Part shown: positions 22,946 to 35,500 of the stretch, piece after piece
How positions within the stretch are numbered: the stretch's first letter is position 1
Layout of the letters: the number at the start of each line of letters is the position of its first letter
Translations under genes and position numbers: made by a program
Source: Cymbomonas tetramitiformis
Lineage: Eukaryota; Chlorophyta; Pyramimonadophyceae; Pyramimonadales; Pyramimonadaceae
Length of the DNA: 64,000 nt
Direction of reading: 5' to 3'
NCBI GenBank assembly: GCA_001247695.2
Contig: LGRX02013832.1
Location: 35,041-99,040 of the forward strand
Notes under the pieces: model-generated
Database searches by the model: none
The model's input: only the letters and a program-made list of their open reading frames with translations
What the model was told of the DNA's origin: nothing

Positions 22946-24032
22946 TATATTTGGGTGAGATTCCTATGGCGCGTTACGTGTTACGCGTAAAACTCACAAG
23001 GACCGAAATACGTAATTTACGCCCCGGGGGGGGGGCGTATCATGCAACATAGCAAGACTCGATTGATGAGTTCCAGTTCGGATGAGTGACACGACGACGA
23101 GAGCCATCGCATGTGACACGATGTATACATAGAGCGTGTCACAGTAGAGCCATACAGTAGACACCGCTACATGTGACACAGTCAACATTGTCACTGCACT
23201 ATTGACTATCACTATAAAACCAAAAGCGGTGAGGTGTCACTTCAACTTGTAACAGGTTTATTGATTCCTATACGACAGGGACGCGGCGCGGCGCGCCGCT
23301 CTGGTTCCCCCATGCCGTGCCGCGGTTCTTGCCACTGAATCGGAAGGCTCAAAAAGAGCATATTAGGCGGCTTAATAAAATAGAAGATAGTGATAGTCAT
23401 AGTGGGGGAAAAGCGTGTCATCACTGAGACGGCAGCGGCAGCGGCATCCGGCATAAGTGACTCACTCAGGCTGAGACTCACATCACTGATCACATCAAAT
23501 CACATCACACTCGACTGTTGAACGAATGTCGAACCTCGAACCTCGAACGTCAATCGAATGTCGAATCGGAATGTGAGATGAAAGCATGAAACATAAAGCA
23601 TATTCGATAATAATGATATACGAGCTGAACTGACCACATTCTCAAAACTTGCAGCAAATCAGCCTACGTATCCGCCGGTACTCATCCCATATCCCGCCGA
23701 TCAGCAGCCCATATACCCGCCAATCAGCAGCCCATATAACTGGCTGATAAATCAGCCCTAGGGGAATTCAGCGGATATGCTATTGTGCAAAAACTTCAAG
23801 TACTTGATTTGATACCTCTCGCTATCACGTTTCCCAAGTAGATATGACCACCTGTCATGAGTGTGGTGAAAACTAATAGCTGAATAGCAACCACGACAAC
23901 AACCTGCGCATCGAGCTGCGTGACGTCCAAGTTTGTAATCATGGGAATGTTGTCATGGCATACATAAAGGATGACTTTTGAAGAGGGGGAGGGGGTGATC
24001 AAGTCAATAAAGTAAGCACAATAAAGTGGTAC

Positions 24033-24607
24033 CTTTGGTATCGGCTATTCGCTTTCTTGAGTCCAGACTGTGCCAGCTTGAGGCTTCGTCTCAGTGTCCG
24101 AACTTCACAAGCTAACTTCGACCGCTCCTGGAAACGCAAGTTTACCTTGCGCTGCGTTCGTTCCATCATCACGAAGTCCAAACGAACACACGCACACACA
24201 CACCCATGGTACAATTGTGTTAGCTGCGTTGCGTTTTGGAATAACTTATCTATAGGGGTCCAACATCGATCTGCAAAAAAGCGTTTGCCTAAAAGTTCTA
24301 TGCAGCTGCAAGTTCAAATTGGGATAAGAAAAAGCGGGTAACGAGCAGGACTTACTTCATTCTTACCGGCTGCGGGATGTTGGGAAGGCGGTAAACCCTC
24401 ATCCCCCACTGGCGCAAGTATCGGGGCCTCGTTGGTCTCAGAAGGCGGGGCATCGGGAACAACAACTGCGGGGGGGTTCTGGCGACACTTGGCACAAATC
24501 ACTTTGGAGTCGGGTTTCACGCAAGCCCATTGCAGTTGCGCGTAAGTGCACTTTCGAAATGCAGTTTTGGTTTCCCTGGAACCACAGGTTCGGCAGAATC
24601 TGGGCAT
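24033..24607 (-). CDS. Small Cys-pair zinc-ribbon-like and coiled-coil protein, 3' end unresolved
   Basis: Two exons join in phase on the minus strand: 24607-24367 (ATG at 24605-24607) and 24270-24033. The first encodes CRTCGS then, about 29 residues later, CAKC, a possible zinc-ribbon pair. A Pro/Glu-rich linker follows. The second encodes a basic, heptad-like helix (RTQRKVNLRFQERSKLA and on to LKLAQSGLKKANSRYQ). The donor after exon 1 is GGTAAGAA and the acceptor is TTTTTTGCAG. After exon 2 a GTACCA donor leaves phase 2, and I could not find the continuation. I do not recognise the family. Its place beside a transposon remnant means it may be a mobile-element accessory gene. Confidence 0.4.
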
Positions 24608-24851
24608 AGTGAGTGCGATTAAACTCTTCAACGGTGGGACGTGTTGCCATGCAGACTTCGGAATTGGTTAACGGAATGAACGAGGAGTAAGACCGGCTTT
24701 CACAATTGGAGAGGCTATCACAGTTGAAGAGAGGCGGCGGCGGCTTCACGGGTTCACCTGTAGCTTGCCGAATTCGCGCCTCAAAACATCAGCGTAGCTC
24801 GTGGAAATTCCGAGGAAATTGTTTTCCCCGAGAACAGGAGCTCAACAAAGA

Positions 24852-24953
24852 GACTGTTCCGTGTTCGGGTCGGTATGTCGGATGAGAAACGTCTCGCGTC
24901 GGTCCTCCCCGCGATGACCCAACCAAGTCCCGGACGCATCGAGATTCTGAATC
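24852..24953. repeat. 102-bp direct repeat, left copy
   Basis: This sequence is identical to 26189-26290. It starts GACTGTTCCGTGTTCGGGTC and ends GAGATTCTGAATC. Together the two copies frame the hAT fragment and its two minisatellite patches. Confidence 0.9.
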
Positions 24954-24988
24954 GATAAGTCCGATTAATCGATTAATCGGACTTATCG
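24953..24988. repeat. 36-bp perfect palindrome
   Basis: The 18-base half CGATAAGTCCGATTAATC is followed immediately by its reverse complement. It sits exactly at the inner edge of the left 102-bp direct repeat. A weaker partner (ACTTATCG, 9-bp spacer, CGATAAGT) lies near the right repeat at 26138-26162. Confidence 0.9.
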
Positions 24989-25165
24989 TTATCAATCGAT
25001 TAGTTCAAACGAGTTATCGTGGATATCATTATCAACCGATTAGTTCGTTTGAGTTATTCATATCAATCGATTAGTTCGACTGAGTTATTCATATCAATCG
25101 ATTAGTTCGTTTCAATTATTAATATCAATCGATTTGTTCGAACCCATTTTTCGAATCGATTAATC
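24989..25165. repeat. 31-bp minisatellite, left patch
   Basis: Imperfect units of about 31 bp with core TATCAATCGATTAGTTCG and TGAGTTATTCA lie directly upstream of the hAT exon. The same unit in the same orientation returns downstream at 25984-26126. Confidence 0.85.
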
Positions 25166-25195
25166 GATAAATCGCATTCCCTGTTGTGTCGCCAG

Positions 25196-25820
25196 GTACT
25201 TCGAAAAGCTCATGGATTGTAAGCTAGAAGATTTTGCGGTGGCGTGCTTCCTTGATCCCCGCTACAAGACGATGAAGTTCAAGAAGTTGGATGCCTGGAA
25301 GCAAGGTACACTCTCTAAAGGCACTGTGCTCGGTTGGGCGCGGTCGGCCTATCAATCGGATTGGGAGCCGAAGTGCGAGGAAGCAGTGTTACCACTGCCG
25401 GAAAAGACTGCTAAAAAGACCATTAGTAAGCTGGCTAGCTTTCTTGATAGTGATAGTGACGAGGAACATGAAGATGAGGCAGTGAATGTTGAGAGTGTTG
25501 CGCAATCTTCGGTTGGTGTGAACGTGGAAGAAATTGTAGTTGCAGTTGTTCCTGAAGTAGATGAGAAAGACGAGTTCAAGAAAAATTGTGCCTTGCCTCC
25601 TTGCCACAAGGATGCTGACCCCCTAGAATGGTGGCGATCGCATAAGTCTAAGTTGCCCAATATGTTTCGCATGTCCTGCCAGTTCCTTGCGGCACCTGCA
25701 AGCACTGCCGGTGTTGAGCGGACTTTCAGTGCCTGCGGGCAAATGCATTCTGACTTGAGGAAGTGTATGTCTGAGGGCACCTTAGAGCATTCGCTCATGG
25801 CTAGTATTAACACCCGTTGA
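25196..25820 (+). pseudogene. hAT transposase C-terminal fragment with dimerisation domain
   Basis: An acceptor (GTCGCCAG) precedes an open frame of about 207 residues ending at a TGA. It begins YFEKLMDCKLEDFAVACFLD, followed by PRYK, the conserved LDPRYK block of hAT transposases. Then comes an acidic spacer, and finally the C-terminal dimerisation block: DPLEWW, then LAAPASTAGVERTFSACGQ. These are hallmark motifs of the hAT (Ac/Tam3/hobo) superfamily. The catalytic RNase-H core residues upstream are absent, so this is only the last exon of a transposase. Its 5' relatives at 60.4-62.9 kb have the complementary half, which may or may not be the same family. Confidence 0.85.
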
Positions 25821-25983
25821 TATGATATTAGTTTGCCTAATTGCCTTGTTTTCCTTCAGTTTGCAGTGTTCATTGTAGTCTTGACAACATACTTATTAGG
25901 GAAATTACTATGTCTGGTACTTCGTCATCATGATAGTTATCGGGGGATATCGATAATTATCATGATATATCATGCTAGATGTA

Positions 25984-26126
25984 GTTATTCATATCAATCG
26001 ATTAGTTCGACCGAGTTATTCATATCAATCGATTAGTTCGTTTCAGTTATTCATATCAACCGATTAGTTCGTTTGAGTTATTCATATCAATCGATTAGTT
26101 CGACTGAGTTATTCATATCAATCGAT
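25984..26126. repeat. 31-bp minisatellite, right patch
   Basis: About 4.5 units match the left patch at 24989-25165 in the same orientation. They lie after the stop codon of the hAT fragment. Confidence 0.85.
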
Positions 26127-26188
26127 AGTAAAAAATGACTTATCGGGAGTTATTCGATAAGTTCAAAAAAACGCGATACCGAGCCTTG

Positions 26189-26290
26189 GACTGTTCCGTG
26201 TTCGGGTCGGTATGTCGGATGAGAAACGTCTCGCGTCGGTCCTCCCCGCGATGACCCAACCAAGTCCCGGACGCATCGAGATTCTGAATC
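26189..26290. repeat. 102-bp direct repeat, right copy
   Basis: Identical to 24852-24953. The sequence to its right (26291-26571) is unique, has a purine-rich GAGAAGGGG tract at 26434-26470, and leads to the start codon of the surface-protein gene, so it may include that gene's promoter. Confidence 0.9.
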
Positions 26291-26571
26291 CAGAATTACG
26301 CTGGTGGTTTGGGACATTCGACCGCGGTCGCGCTCGCGGTCCATTCCAGCTAGCCGGTCGCCATGACAATGACCTCTCAATCGGCCAATCATAATCACCC
26401 TCTGACGAACAGAAGGGCTTAGGGTTAAGGGTATGGAGAAAGAGAAGGGGAAAGGAGAAGGGGAAAGGGTCGAGGACGTCAACTGCCGGCTTCCATATGC
26501 TACACCCATCGCACCCTTCTAAAGCCGTTTCAGACAATTTCTTAACGTGAGACGCAAGATCTAGGGCGAAA

Positions 26572-29500
26572 ATGCGCTTTCTCTCCCAATACACAACGTG
26601 CATACTCCTCCTGCTTGTCCACTCTGGAACTTGTCGGCAGCTTGGAGGAATTGTAGCTCTTGAGCCGGACCCTGTATCAGATCACTTTTGCCGCAAGCTG
26701 TGCCAAACTTCACGGGCGAAGAATCCCAGTTTATCTGACGCTTTGAAGGCACTCGTAAGTTAGCTGCCAGTTTGAACGGTCCCCTGATAGGAACGACTGC
26801 CAGAACTTCATGCTGTAGAAAACTTTCAACTAGTCTGAAAGGAGGCTTATTCAACACCCTCTGCAAAACTCGGAGAGTGTATAACAATCCTGCAGCTTGT
26901 GCGTTGGCTTTCCGATAGAGCTTGTCGCAGGCGTTTTTGCAAGGCTTTGGTCGTCTGCCACAAAAGTTAATACCGTTGTTTTCCCATATCGAACGCCTAA
27001 AATAACAGTATGTATAACAATTATATGTTACTTAGCCTCAGCTTCTGCTGCCATTCAGGTCACGCATTTGGAAACCATCTTAGAAGAGAACATCGGTGCT
27101 TCGGCAAGTCTGAGTGACTTTTCAATGGACGTCGCGCCACTATACAAATTGAGGATAACAGTACGTCCCATCATCCTGACTTTGTCGCCATTGCGGTTAG
27201 CCATTTCACGAATTCGAAGATCAGAGTGAGGGACTAGGTCGACCCTGTTACCCTTCAAGCATAGTTCAGTGTGGGATAGCTGCTGTCGAACTGCTGTAAA
27301 TGCTGTGTGTATTCGGAGATACCAAAAAGAACACGGCAATCCAGTGAAATTTGTTGTTCTTTTGCAAACCGCAAATTCCAGAAGTTGTAATAACCACCCG
27401 GAACTATCTGTTGCGCACAGAGTGGCTTGTGTGATATCTACAACTTTCCTCCATATATGTAGGTGCCACACGATGAAAACTTTCGTGACGCCAACGGCTC
27501 GACAAGTGCTCTTTTCGAGGTGAGCTTGCCACATTCTTTGCAGCTGTGCGCGAATACTGAAGATCATTGTCATGGGCTGCACTCTCTCGCGGGCGGAGTG
27601 GGAAAGCTTACGCAAATTATGTTGTGCAGGGCTTAGTTCTGGATGTCGGGAGCCTGGGAATGTACGTGGTGGATGTTAAAGAACTGCCGGTACAATTTCA
27701 TACTCGGCGAGATGCACCCCAACAAAAGAGCGGCACAGCCACTGAGGTATGTCGCTTGTCTTAGCGCCTGGCTTATGAACTATGACTGGAAGAAAGAGGT
27801 GCTAAGCCCAGGTTATCAGCACAACGTAGTATCCGCGCGCGCGCGCGCGCTCTCTCTCTCTCCCAGTCCCTCTCTCGCGCGCTCTCTCTATTCAACCGCC
27901 TGAAGCCCCTCCTTATTGAGCTCTAGAAAAGAGCATCACGTGCAGCTTCTCGTAGAGGTGCACATCAGCTAGCCTTGGGGATAAGTACTCCTGCCAGTTG
28001 CTGCGCTTGGCATGCTCACACGACAGGTGGAGGCATCCGATCGTCTGCAGGCCGCGGCGCAAGTTGACCGCGGGAGCGGTCTTTTGATACCTCCACTTTC
28101 CTTGAAGCCGGAAGCGCGTCTCCTAGCTGGTGCGTCTGCAGACATGCCTACAGCTGTTGCGTCTCCTCGTGCATCGCGCACACTCTTCTCCGTTGTGCCG
28201 CAGGTGGCGGCTTGCCTGCTTCAGGTGTCCCTTCTCCGTTCTTTCGTGCTGCGCATGTTCCTCCTCTGGCGCTATCGCCGATAAGATTCTTGCTGGGGTG
28301 CTGTTTACCTTACTCTTGGAACTGTACTCGGCGTGGGGGAGCTTCATCGCACAACTCCAGTGACACTAGGCACAGCGCTTGCACTGTTCGTATGTAACCG
28401 GAAAGGCCTCTTGCACACGCACGGCTCCTGCCAGAATAGGGTACACGAGCTGGAGCTTCACCGTCAACTTCTGTGGCAGGTCGTGAATCTGCTTCTTTGC
28501 CAACCTTGCCGCCACCCCCACCACCACCCTTGGTGACTGACGGAGTGGCATACGTGGACGATTCAGAATATGCCCAGCAGCAGCTGGAAGCAGGCAAGTG
28601 CCATGCATCGCGCCACGTATTTATTTATACCTGCGTCTGTACTTTGTACTCCTGTACCTCAAAATGGCACCTGCAAAACGCGAGCCATGACATTTATCCA
28701 AGCCTTGCACAACCTAACGATCTCTGCACCAGTAGCCAGGTTAGGGCCTGCTTAATCCACTGACATGGCTGGTGGACACGATACTGCTGACAACGAGCGC
28801 ACGGGTTTTCGCCAGGCCAGTTTTCGCTTGTCTACTCGCTTTCAAGCTGAGCGTCTCCTGTGTGCGTTTTCAGCTGCTGAGAATGAAGCAGTCACCACGA
28901 TCATCCTCCAAACTAACATCAGGTGTCAGGCCCCCCTGCCTGACATGCCTCTGCCGCTAATCACTGCGAGTCCATCTGTCAGCCCACCGGCTGGCGTTCC
29001 AGGTCAGCCCACCGGCTGGCGTTCCAGGTCAGCCAGGGTCAGCAGAAAACGGGCAATTGGCTTGGAAACCTTTTTCTCCGAATGTTTTCCTTGATGCAGG
29101 ATTTTTACTCAACAGCCGTCGACGAGTTCTGGAAGGTTTTCCTTGTCTGTGTCTCAGGTTCCACGTGTCGTCTTGCTGCTTGATCGCCGGTCAGTGGCGA
29201 TGCCCCCGGGATGATGTCGAGGAATGCGCCATTGAGAAAATATCTACCCCAGCCGTCTGAGCCTGCCACATGCCCACCGGAGCGGGGGGTCCCCATGCCA
29301 TCTTAGATCTGCATGCGCCACTCGCCTTGGTGTCCGGTCGTCGCTCGTTGGATCCTCGTCACGCGGCGCCATCTGTGCCAGGCACTGCGCGCTCCTTCGG
29401 CAGCGTGAGAGTACAATGTATGTTGGCGGTGAATGACTTTTGTTCAGGCTGGTGGCCGATTTCAACATCACCGTCTCAGCATCTCGCATGCTGCGCCTCG

Positions 29501-32500
29501 AAGGCCTGTGCGAGGATGCACGGTGCACCCTGGATGGCAGCGGAGCTGGGCCGCTGTTTGTGTTGGAGCAAAATGGCACTCTCGAGCTCTACAACCTTTC
29601 CTTGACGAACTTTCATAATCAGGTGTGCCTTGCCACGTGTTTGCGCGACAGAGGCTTGCCAGCTCGAAGCCGGGCGCCACGTGCCAATTGGAGGACAGGG
29701 GCACGCGCCTGCCATCATCCCGAGCATCCCCCGTCACTACCAGGGGCCGGGATGAATCCCGATCCTGGCGGCGCATAAATAGAGTGCTCCAGGCACTGAA
29801 GGGGGAGCGCTGCAAGAGGGGTACACTGACGGAGCCACGTGGCGAGCGGTTTGCAATGCGAGGATGTTACAGGGCGATGGGGGCGTGATCAATGCTGCGA
29901 GCGCAGTCACGATTATCATCAACGGGTGCCACATGTGGAACAATTCGGCTGCCGGGGTGAGGGGATATCCCGCCCGTTGCGGCGAGCCCGCCCACAGCGC
30001 CGAGGGGATCCCGCCCGCAGCGGTGAGGGGTTGTTGATGCTTGATCACCAGACCATCAGTGAGGAACGGGGCTTCATGCTGATGTTTTAAACGCCCGCAC
30101 CTATCCCGAATGACGGCGGCGAGACTGCTTGACAGCGAAGCGTGACGCCCGACGGGGCCGGGCGATTGCGAGGCGCGCACGCGCAGGATGGAGGCGTCAT
30201 TGTAACAGCAGGCCAGGTGGACAGCATCACTATCGCCGACAGCAACATGACATTGAACCAAGCTCAAAGCGTAAGCGCAGCGATTTCCCATCCATGCGCC
30301 CACGTGGCGCACACGTGGCGCTGCTCGGGCGGCAGCAAGCCAGCTGCTGACGAAAGCGTTGGATTCCAGTTTCGGCGCCATGGATGTGTGCTGACGAGCT
30401 ATCCGTGGGATGATACTGTAGGCCTGGGACGCTTCTTGTGCAGGGCGGAGTGCTCAAGATCCGAAGTTCCGAGGAGGAGGATCTGGGTGTAGGCGGCCAC
30501 GTGGATATCCAGAGATGCACTTTTGCGCAAAACACAGCCACAGAAGTGAGCTCTGCGCATTCTGGAATCAGTGTGTGCGCGTTGGGCGCGCTTTGCGATG
30601 ACGTGATGCCAGCCGGTGACTCGTGCGTGCTCTTGTGCGCTGTGCCGGAGGTGAAGAGGCAGCTGGGACCAGGGTGTTCTCAGGGTTGCAGGCTCCATAT
30701 TTAATGGTTTGCTGGAAATCTCTGCTGCTGATCTCATAACGATGCTGCTGACCGCGCTAGGCACAGCCGCTAGCTCCTCCTTACTGCAAAACAGTGAGAG
30801 GGGCAAGGCAAGCGCAGGGAAGTTGCAGTTGGGTAAAGTGTCCGGAAGAGGTGCAGTGGTGCATATGGACGGTGCATAACTGATTCATTGGGTGTCGGTC
30901 AGAGGCCATGCAGGTGGTGTAGTGGGGGTGGTGTGAGGGTGGCGTGTGGGCTGTCGCCCTGAGGCATCTGAGTCAACTGAAGACTCCCGCCAGCACTACC
31001 TAATGGTGTTATTGCATCTGAGTGTGAAAGCATGTTGTGCTAAGATTGCGCCGGTGCATTTGGACTTGACTGTCGGGCTCATTATTAGAGAGAGTGGCAT
31101 CATGGTATTGTGTGGTGACACGGTCGCAGGACGGGGGCGTTTTGAAATTCCAAATCCTGAAAAGTGTTCGCTTCACAGACGTCACAGCAATAGGAAATCA
31201 GGTAAGTGGCTTTCAAGATGACTCGCTCTTTTTCTCAATAGGAAATCGGTTAAATGGTTTGGGAGAGGACGCAATTCTTTCCTCGATAGGAAGTCAGGTC
31301 AGTGGCTTGGGGCATGCCAAAACGACTTTCACCATCCCACTACGTCCCTAAGCCACCACGAGCATATGGTTTGTGGTGGGTATATCGTCTTCGTGTCTAT
31401 AACCGTGGAGGAAGAGGGTCACAGAAATGTGTTTAAGGCAATCGCAAGTGAGGAGTTCTGTCATACGAGGATTTCTGTCATACGAGGAGTTTTGTCATAC
31501 GAGGAAAGCGGACAGCCTGCGGCAACAGCTTCGAGAAGTATCTATGCACTGCGCGGGGGGGGTATGTGGCTGTCCCTGTGGTACCTTTCTGGCGGGTATT
31601 GCCTCTTAGTAGAGAGCGTCGTGGATTCGTTTGGCGCTGGCTCCCTTTCTTGTACAGTGCTTCATGGTTATTACACGTGCCGGGGGACTCGTGTTCTTTG
31701 ACCCAGATGTGAGGTACTGGCACTTCGTTGTGAACGGGGACGGCCGCCGGTTAGAAGTGGTTGTTGGGATACGGTTGTCCCTGCGGTGCCTTTGTGGCGG
31801 GCACTTCCCCTTGGAGAGCTTGGTAGATTCGTCTGGCTTTGCTACAGGGAGAGGCGGAGGGTGGCGATGTCCACGTTCTGTGTCTTCTCTTGATTCTGCG
31901 GCCGGGGGAGCACTTCGGTGCCCGCGCTTCTTCTTTTTGTTCACTGGATATGAGCACTCAGGTGTCCGTGTTTTAGTTTTCCCCCATCAAACGTCCATGC
32001 CGGGTTGCCGACGACAGATGGAAACATTTTTGGGAGTACCCAAAGCGAGTAGGGGAGACCTTGGTGGAGCGTGCACCGCAGCTGGGGATCCCCTGTTTGG
32101 TTTGAAACCTTTAGCTTGCCTGGGCTTGAGCACCGGATTGGAATATTTACATGACGGACCTGTGGTGCAAAGCTGGATGAGCTCCCAACTACCCCACATT
32201 TTCGGCTGTGATTCGTGTTTGTGGTGGGTTTGCTTTGCACTTGGTTTGGGATGTGTCGAAGTGAATGGTATCTTGCCACGGCCCCGCCCTGTTCCTGAAT
32301 GCTTCTCACTCCACTGGGATGATGGTGGGCTGGCTTTTGTCGACGGATCTCATGCCGTTCAGTGTGGGGGGGTGACGCGGCGCAGGCCAAGCAATCGGGG
32401 GGGGTGATGGCATTGTATGGAACCCCTGATGGAACCGAAGTGGCCATCAGTAAAAGCATGATGACAGACAATTCCGCGGGCGGGGTGAGTCTGTACACTG

Positions 32501-35500
32501 CAAAAAACCATGACAGCGACCCCTTTGCGATGATTCCGCGAGCCTTGCACCACAGTCCTGGTGGGTCGGCTCTTATGCAACGTGTCACCTCTGCGGCACA
32601 AGTGCTTCCAGTGATTTTCTGCAGATGCGCGGATCGTTCGTCGCTGCATGGTCCAAGGTGGCATGTGACGTGCCTTCCAGAGTGATCCGTGACACTCTGC
32701 CATGAACCGTTACACTCTGCCATGAGCCGTTATGCACAGCTATGAGCCGTTACGATCTGCCATGAGCCGTTACACTCTGCCATGGGCCGTTAAACTCTGC
32801 CATGCGCCGTTACACTCTGCCATGAGCCGTTACGCTCTGCCATGGGCCGTTACACTCTGCCATGAGCCGTTACGGCTCTGCCATTGGCCGTTGCACTCTG
32901 CCATGAGCCGTTATGCTATGCCATGCGCCGTTGCACTCTGCCATGGGCCGTTACGCTCTGCCATGAGCCGTTATGCTATGCCATGCGCCGTTACACTCTG
33001 CCATGAGCCGTTACGGCTCTGCCATGCGCCGTTACGCTCTGCCATGGGCCGTTGCACTCTGCCATGAGCCGTTACGCTCTGCCATGCGCGGTTCTGCCAT
33101 GCGCCGTCACACTCTGCCATGGGCCGTTACGCTCTGCCATGAGCCGTTATGCTATGCCACCATGCGCCGTTACACTCTGCCATGAGCCGTTCCACCGGCT
33201 CTGCCATGCGCCGTTACGCTCTGCCATGGGCCGTTACACTCTGCCATGAGCCGTTACGCTCTGCCACGCGCCGTTACGCTCTGCCATGGGCCGTTACGCT
33301 GCCATGCGCGTTATATTCTGCCATGCGTCTGCCATGGGCCGTTACACTCTGCCATGAGCCGTTACACTCTGCCATGAGCGTTACGCTCTGCCCCGTTATG
33401 CCATGGGCTCTGCCATGCGCCGTTATATTCTGCCATGCGCCGTTACGCTCTGCCATGGGCCGTTACACTCTGCCATGAGCTGTTATACTCTGCCATGAGC
33501 CGTTGATCTGCCATGCGCCGTTACGCTATACCACGCGCCGTTACACTCTGCCATGCGCCGTTACACTCTGCCATGAGCCGTTACGCTATGCCATGCGCCG
33601 TTACATTCTGCCATGCGCCGTTACGCTCTGCCATAAGCCGTTACGATCTGCCATGCGCCATTACGCTATGCCACGCGCCGTTACACTCTGCCATGAGCCG
33701 TTATGCTCTGCCATGCGCCGTTACACTCTGCCATGAGCATCGCTATTTCAGGGCGCGCGTTTCAGCGTCATAGGCTGGAATGGCGACATTGAAGTTGCCA
33801 GGAAGTCGCGGGTTGTGGGACGAGGTGAGCCTCGACAGGGTGGCGGGTGCTTCATTATTGAACACGACGATTCGAATGTCGAGACCTCCATTTGCGACAG
33901 CGCATTTGAACGCAACAGCGCCTTGGTGCGTCAGCGCGGGAAGCCGCAGAGGAAACTTTCTGTGAGGGGGTTGAATCGAATTTCGTCAAAGTCTGGCCCT
34001 CAGAATGCGGATAACTGCTGCTAGTCTGATGCCAAGCCCACGGGCTGCGGGATTCTAAGTCGAGTACCAAAACCCCCGTCGCATCGCCCTGCAACATGAT
34101 AAAATGGCACAAAGTGGATGAGCCAGCTGCTTCACCATCTCTGGGAACCTAAAATTGCTGCGCACTTGCCCAAACCAGTCGACTGTCATCGAGGATTAGA
34201 GGATTGCTTAGGCGGCGCCCTGGACTGCCGTCGGATGGCCACCATGTTGGCAAACTGCCGTCGGATGCGTGTCATACTGACGGACTACCGTCGAATGTAC
34301 ACAAACTGGACTGCAGCCGGGTGCCTGTCACAGTGGCGCACTGCCGTCGGATGCCCGCCATGCTGGTGGGATGCCGCCGGATGCCCGCCATGCTGGTGGG
34401 ATGCCGTCGGATGCCCGCCATGCTGCTGGGATGCCGTCGGATGCCCGTCATGCTGCTGGGATGCCGTCGGATGCCCGTCACGTTGATGGATTGCCGTCGG
34501 ATGCTTGTCACGCAGGATGGCGGAGTCCTCGAATTGAAAAACACCGGGCGGTATAATACTTCTATTACCGGAAGCAGTTTCACCGCAAACTCGGCCACGA
34601 AGGTTCGAACCAGGAGCGCCCATGCAGCCGCTGCCCTCCGAAGGCCGCAGGCTGGTGTCCACCTCTAGGGGCAGCGCTTCAAAATGTGTATTCCAAATTG
34701 GGTTGTAGGAGTTTGGCGAACTTGCGTACAAGCAAGGTGTGTGCTTGCCTGTCCAGCGAGCCGTATAAAATGTGAGGGCAACCGGCATGGAATATGTTGT
34801 GCATGGGTTGAAGTACGCCGGTGGTGTGTGCGTTTCGCTGCCGCTTTTTTTGTGCATCGCGCCTTACTGTCAACGGCTCTATCAATGGATGCGCTGCCAA
34901 TGAAAGCAGCGGACTCTTCTAGAGGAAGATTATATCCGGACATAAGGGGAACGTGCGCCGTTTACGTTCTGGTGAATGACCTCCGTGCCGCAGTATGCCC
35001 GCCTGTCGAGGCCACTGCACGCTGAGCCTGGCGGGCATGCTGGATGTGTCGAGGCCACTGCACGCTGAGCCTGGCGGGCGTGCTGGATGTGTCGAGGCCA
35101 CTGCACGCTGAGCCTGGCGGGCGTGCTGGATGTGTCGAGGCCACTGCACGCTGAGCCTGGCGGGCGTGCTGGATGTGTCGAGGCCACTGCACGCTGAGCC
35201 TGGCGGGCGTGCTGGATGTGTCGAGGCCACTGCACGCTGAGCCTGGCGGGCGTGCTGGATGTGTCGTTTGGCGTTCGGGCAGCCTCAAGGGGCATGCTTG
35301 GTGTGGTGGCCGGACCATTGCGCGCTGCAGGTGCGAGCTGCTTTCAACAGCGATGGTTCGGTATCAGTGGCATCGATGCAGCGGTGCAGAGTTTGGGGTG
35401 GGTGACGTGGCATGCAGGAAGGCGGCATCATCAACGCTCCGATGGGTGAACTGCATGCGAGCATCACTGGCAGCGTGGCGACTGCCAATCAGGCGCGGGT

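Noticed and set aside
24953..24988. Palindrome as a bacterial-type transcription terminator
   Set aside because: There is no T-run and the context is eukaryotic. It is more likely linked to the repeat junction.
32732..33773. Several plus-strand ORFs rich in [10 protein letters not shown] repeats
   Set aside because: They are read-through of the 20-bp intron minisatellite in all frames.
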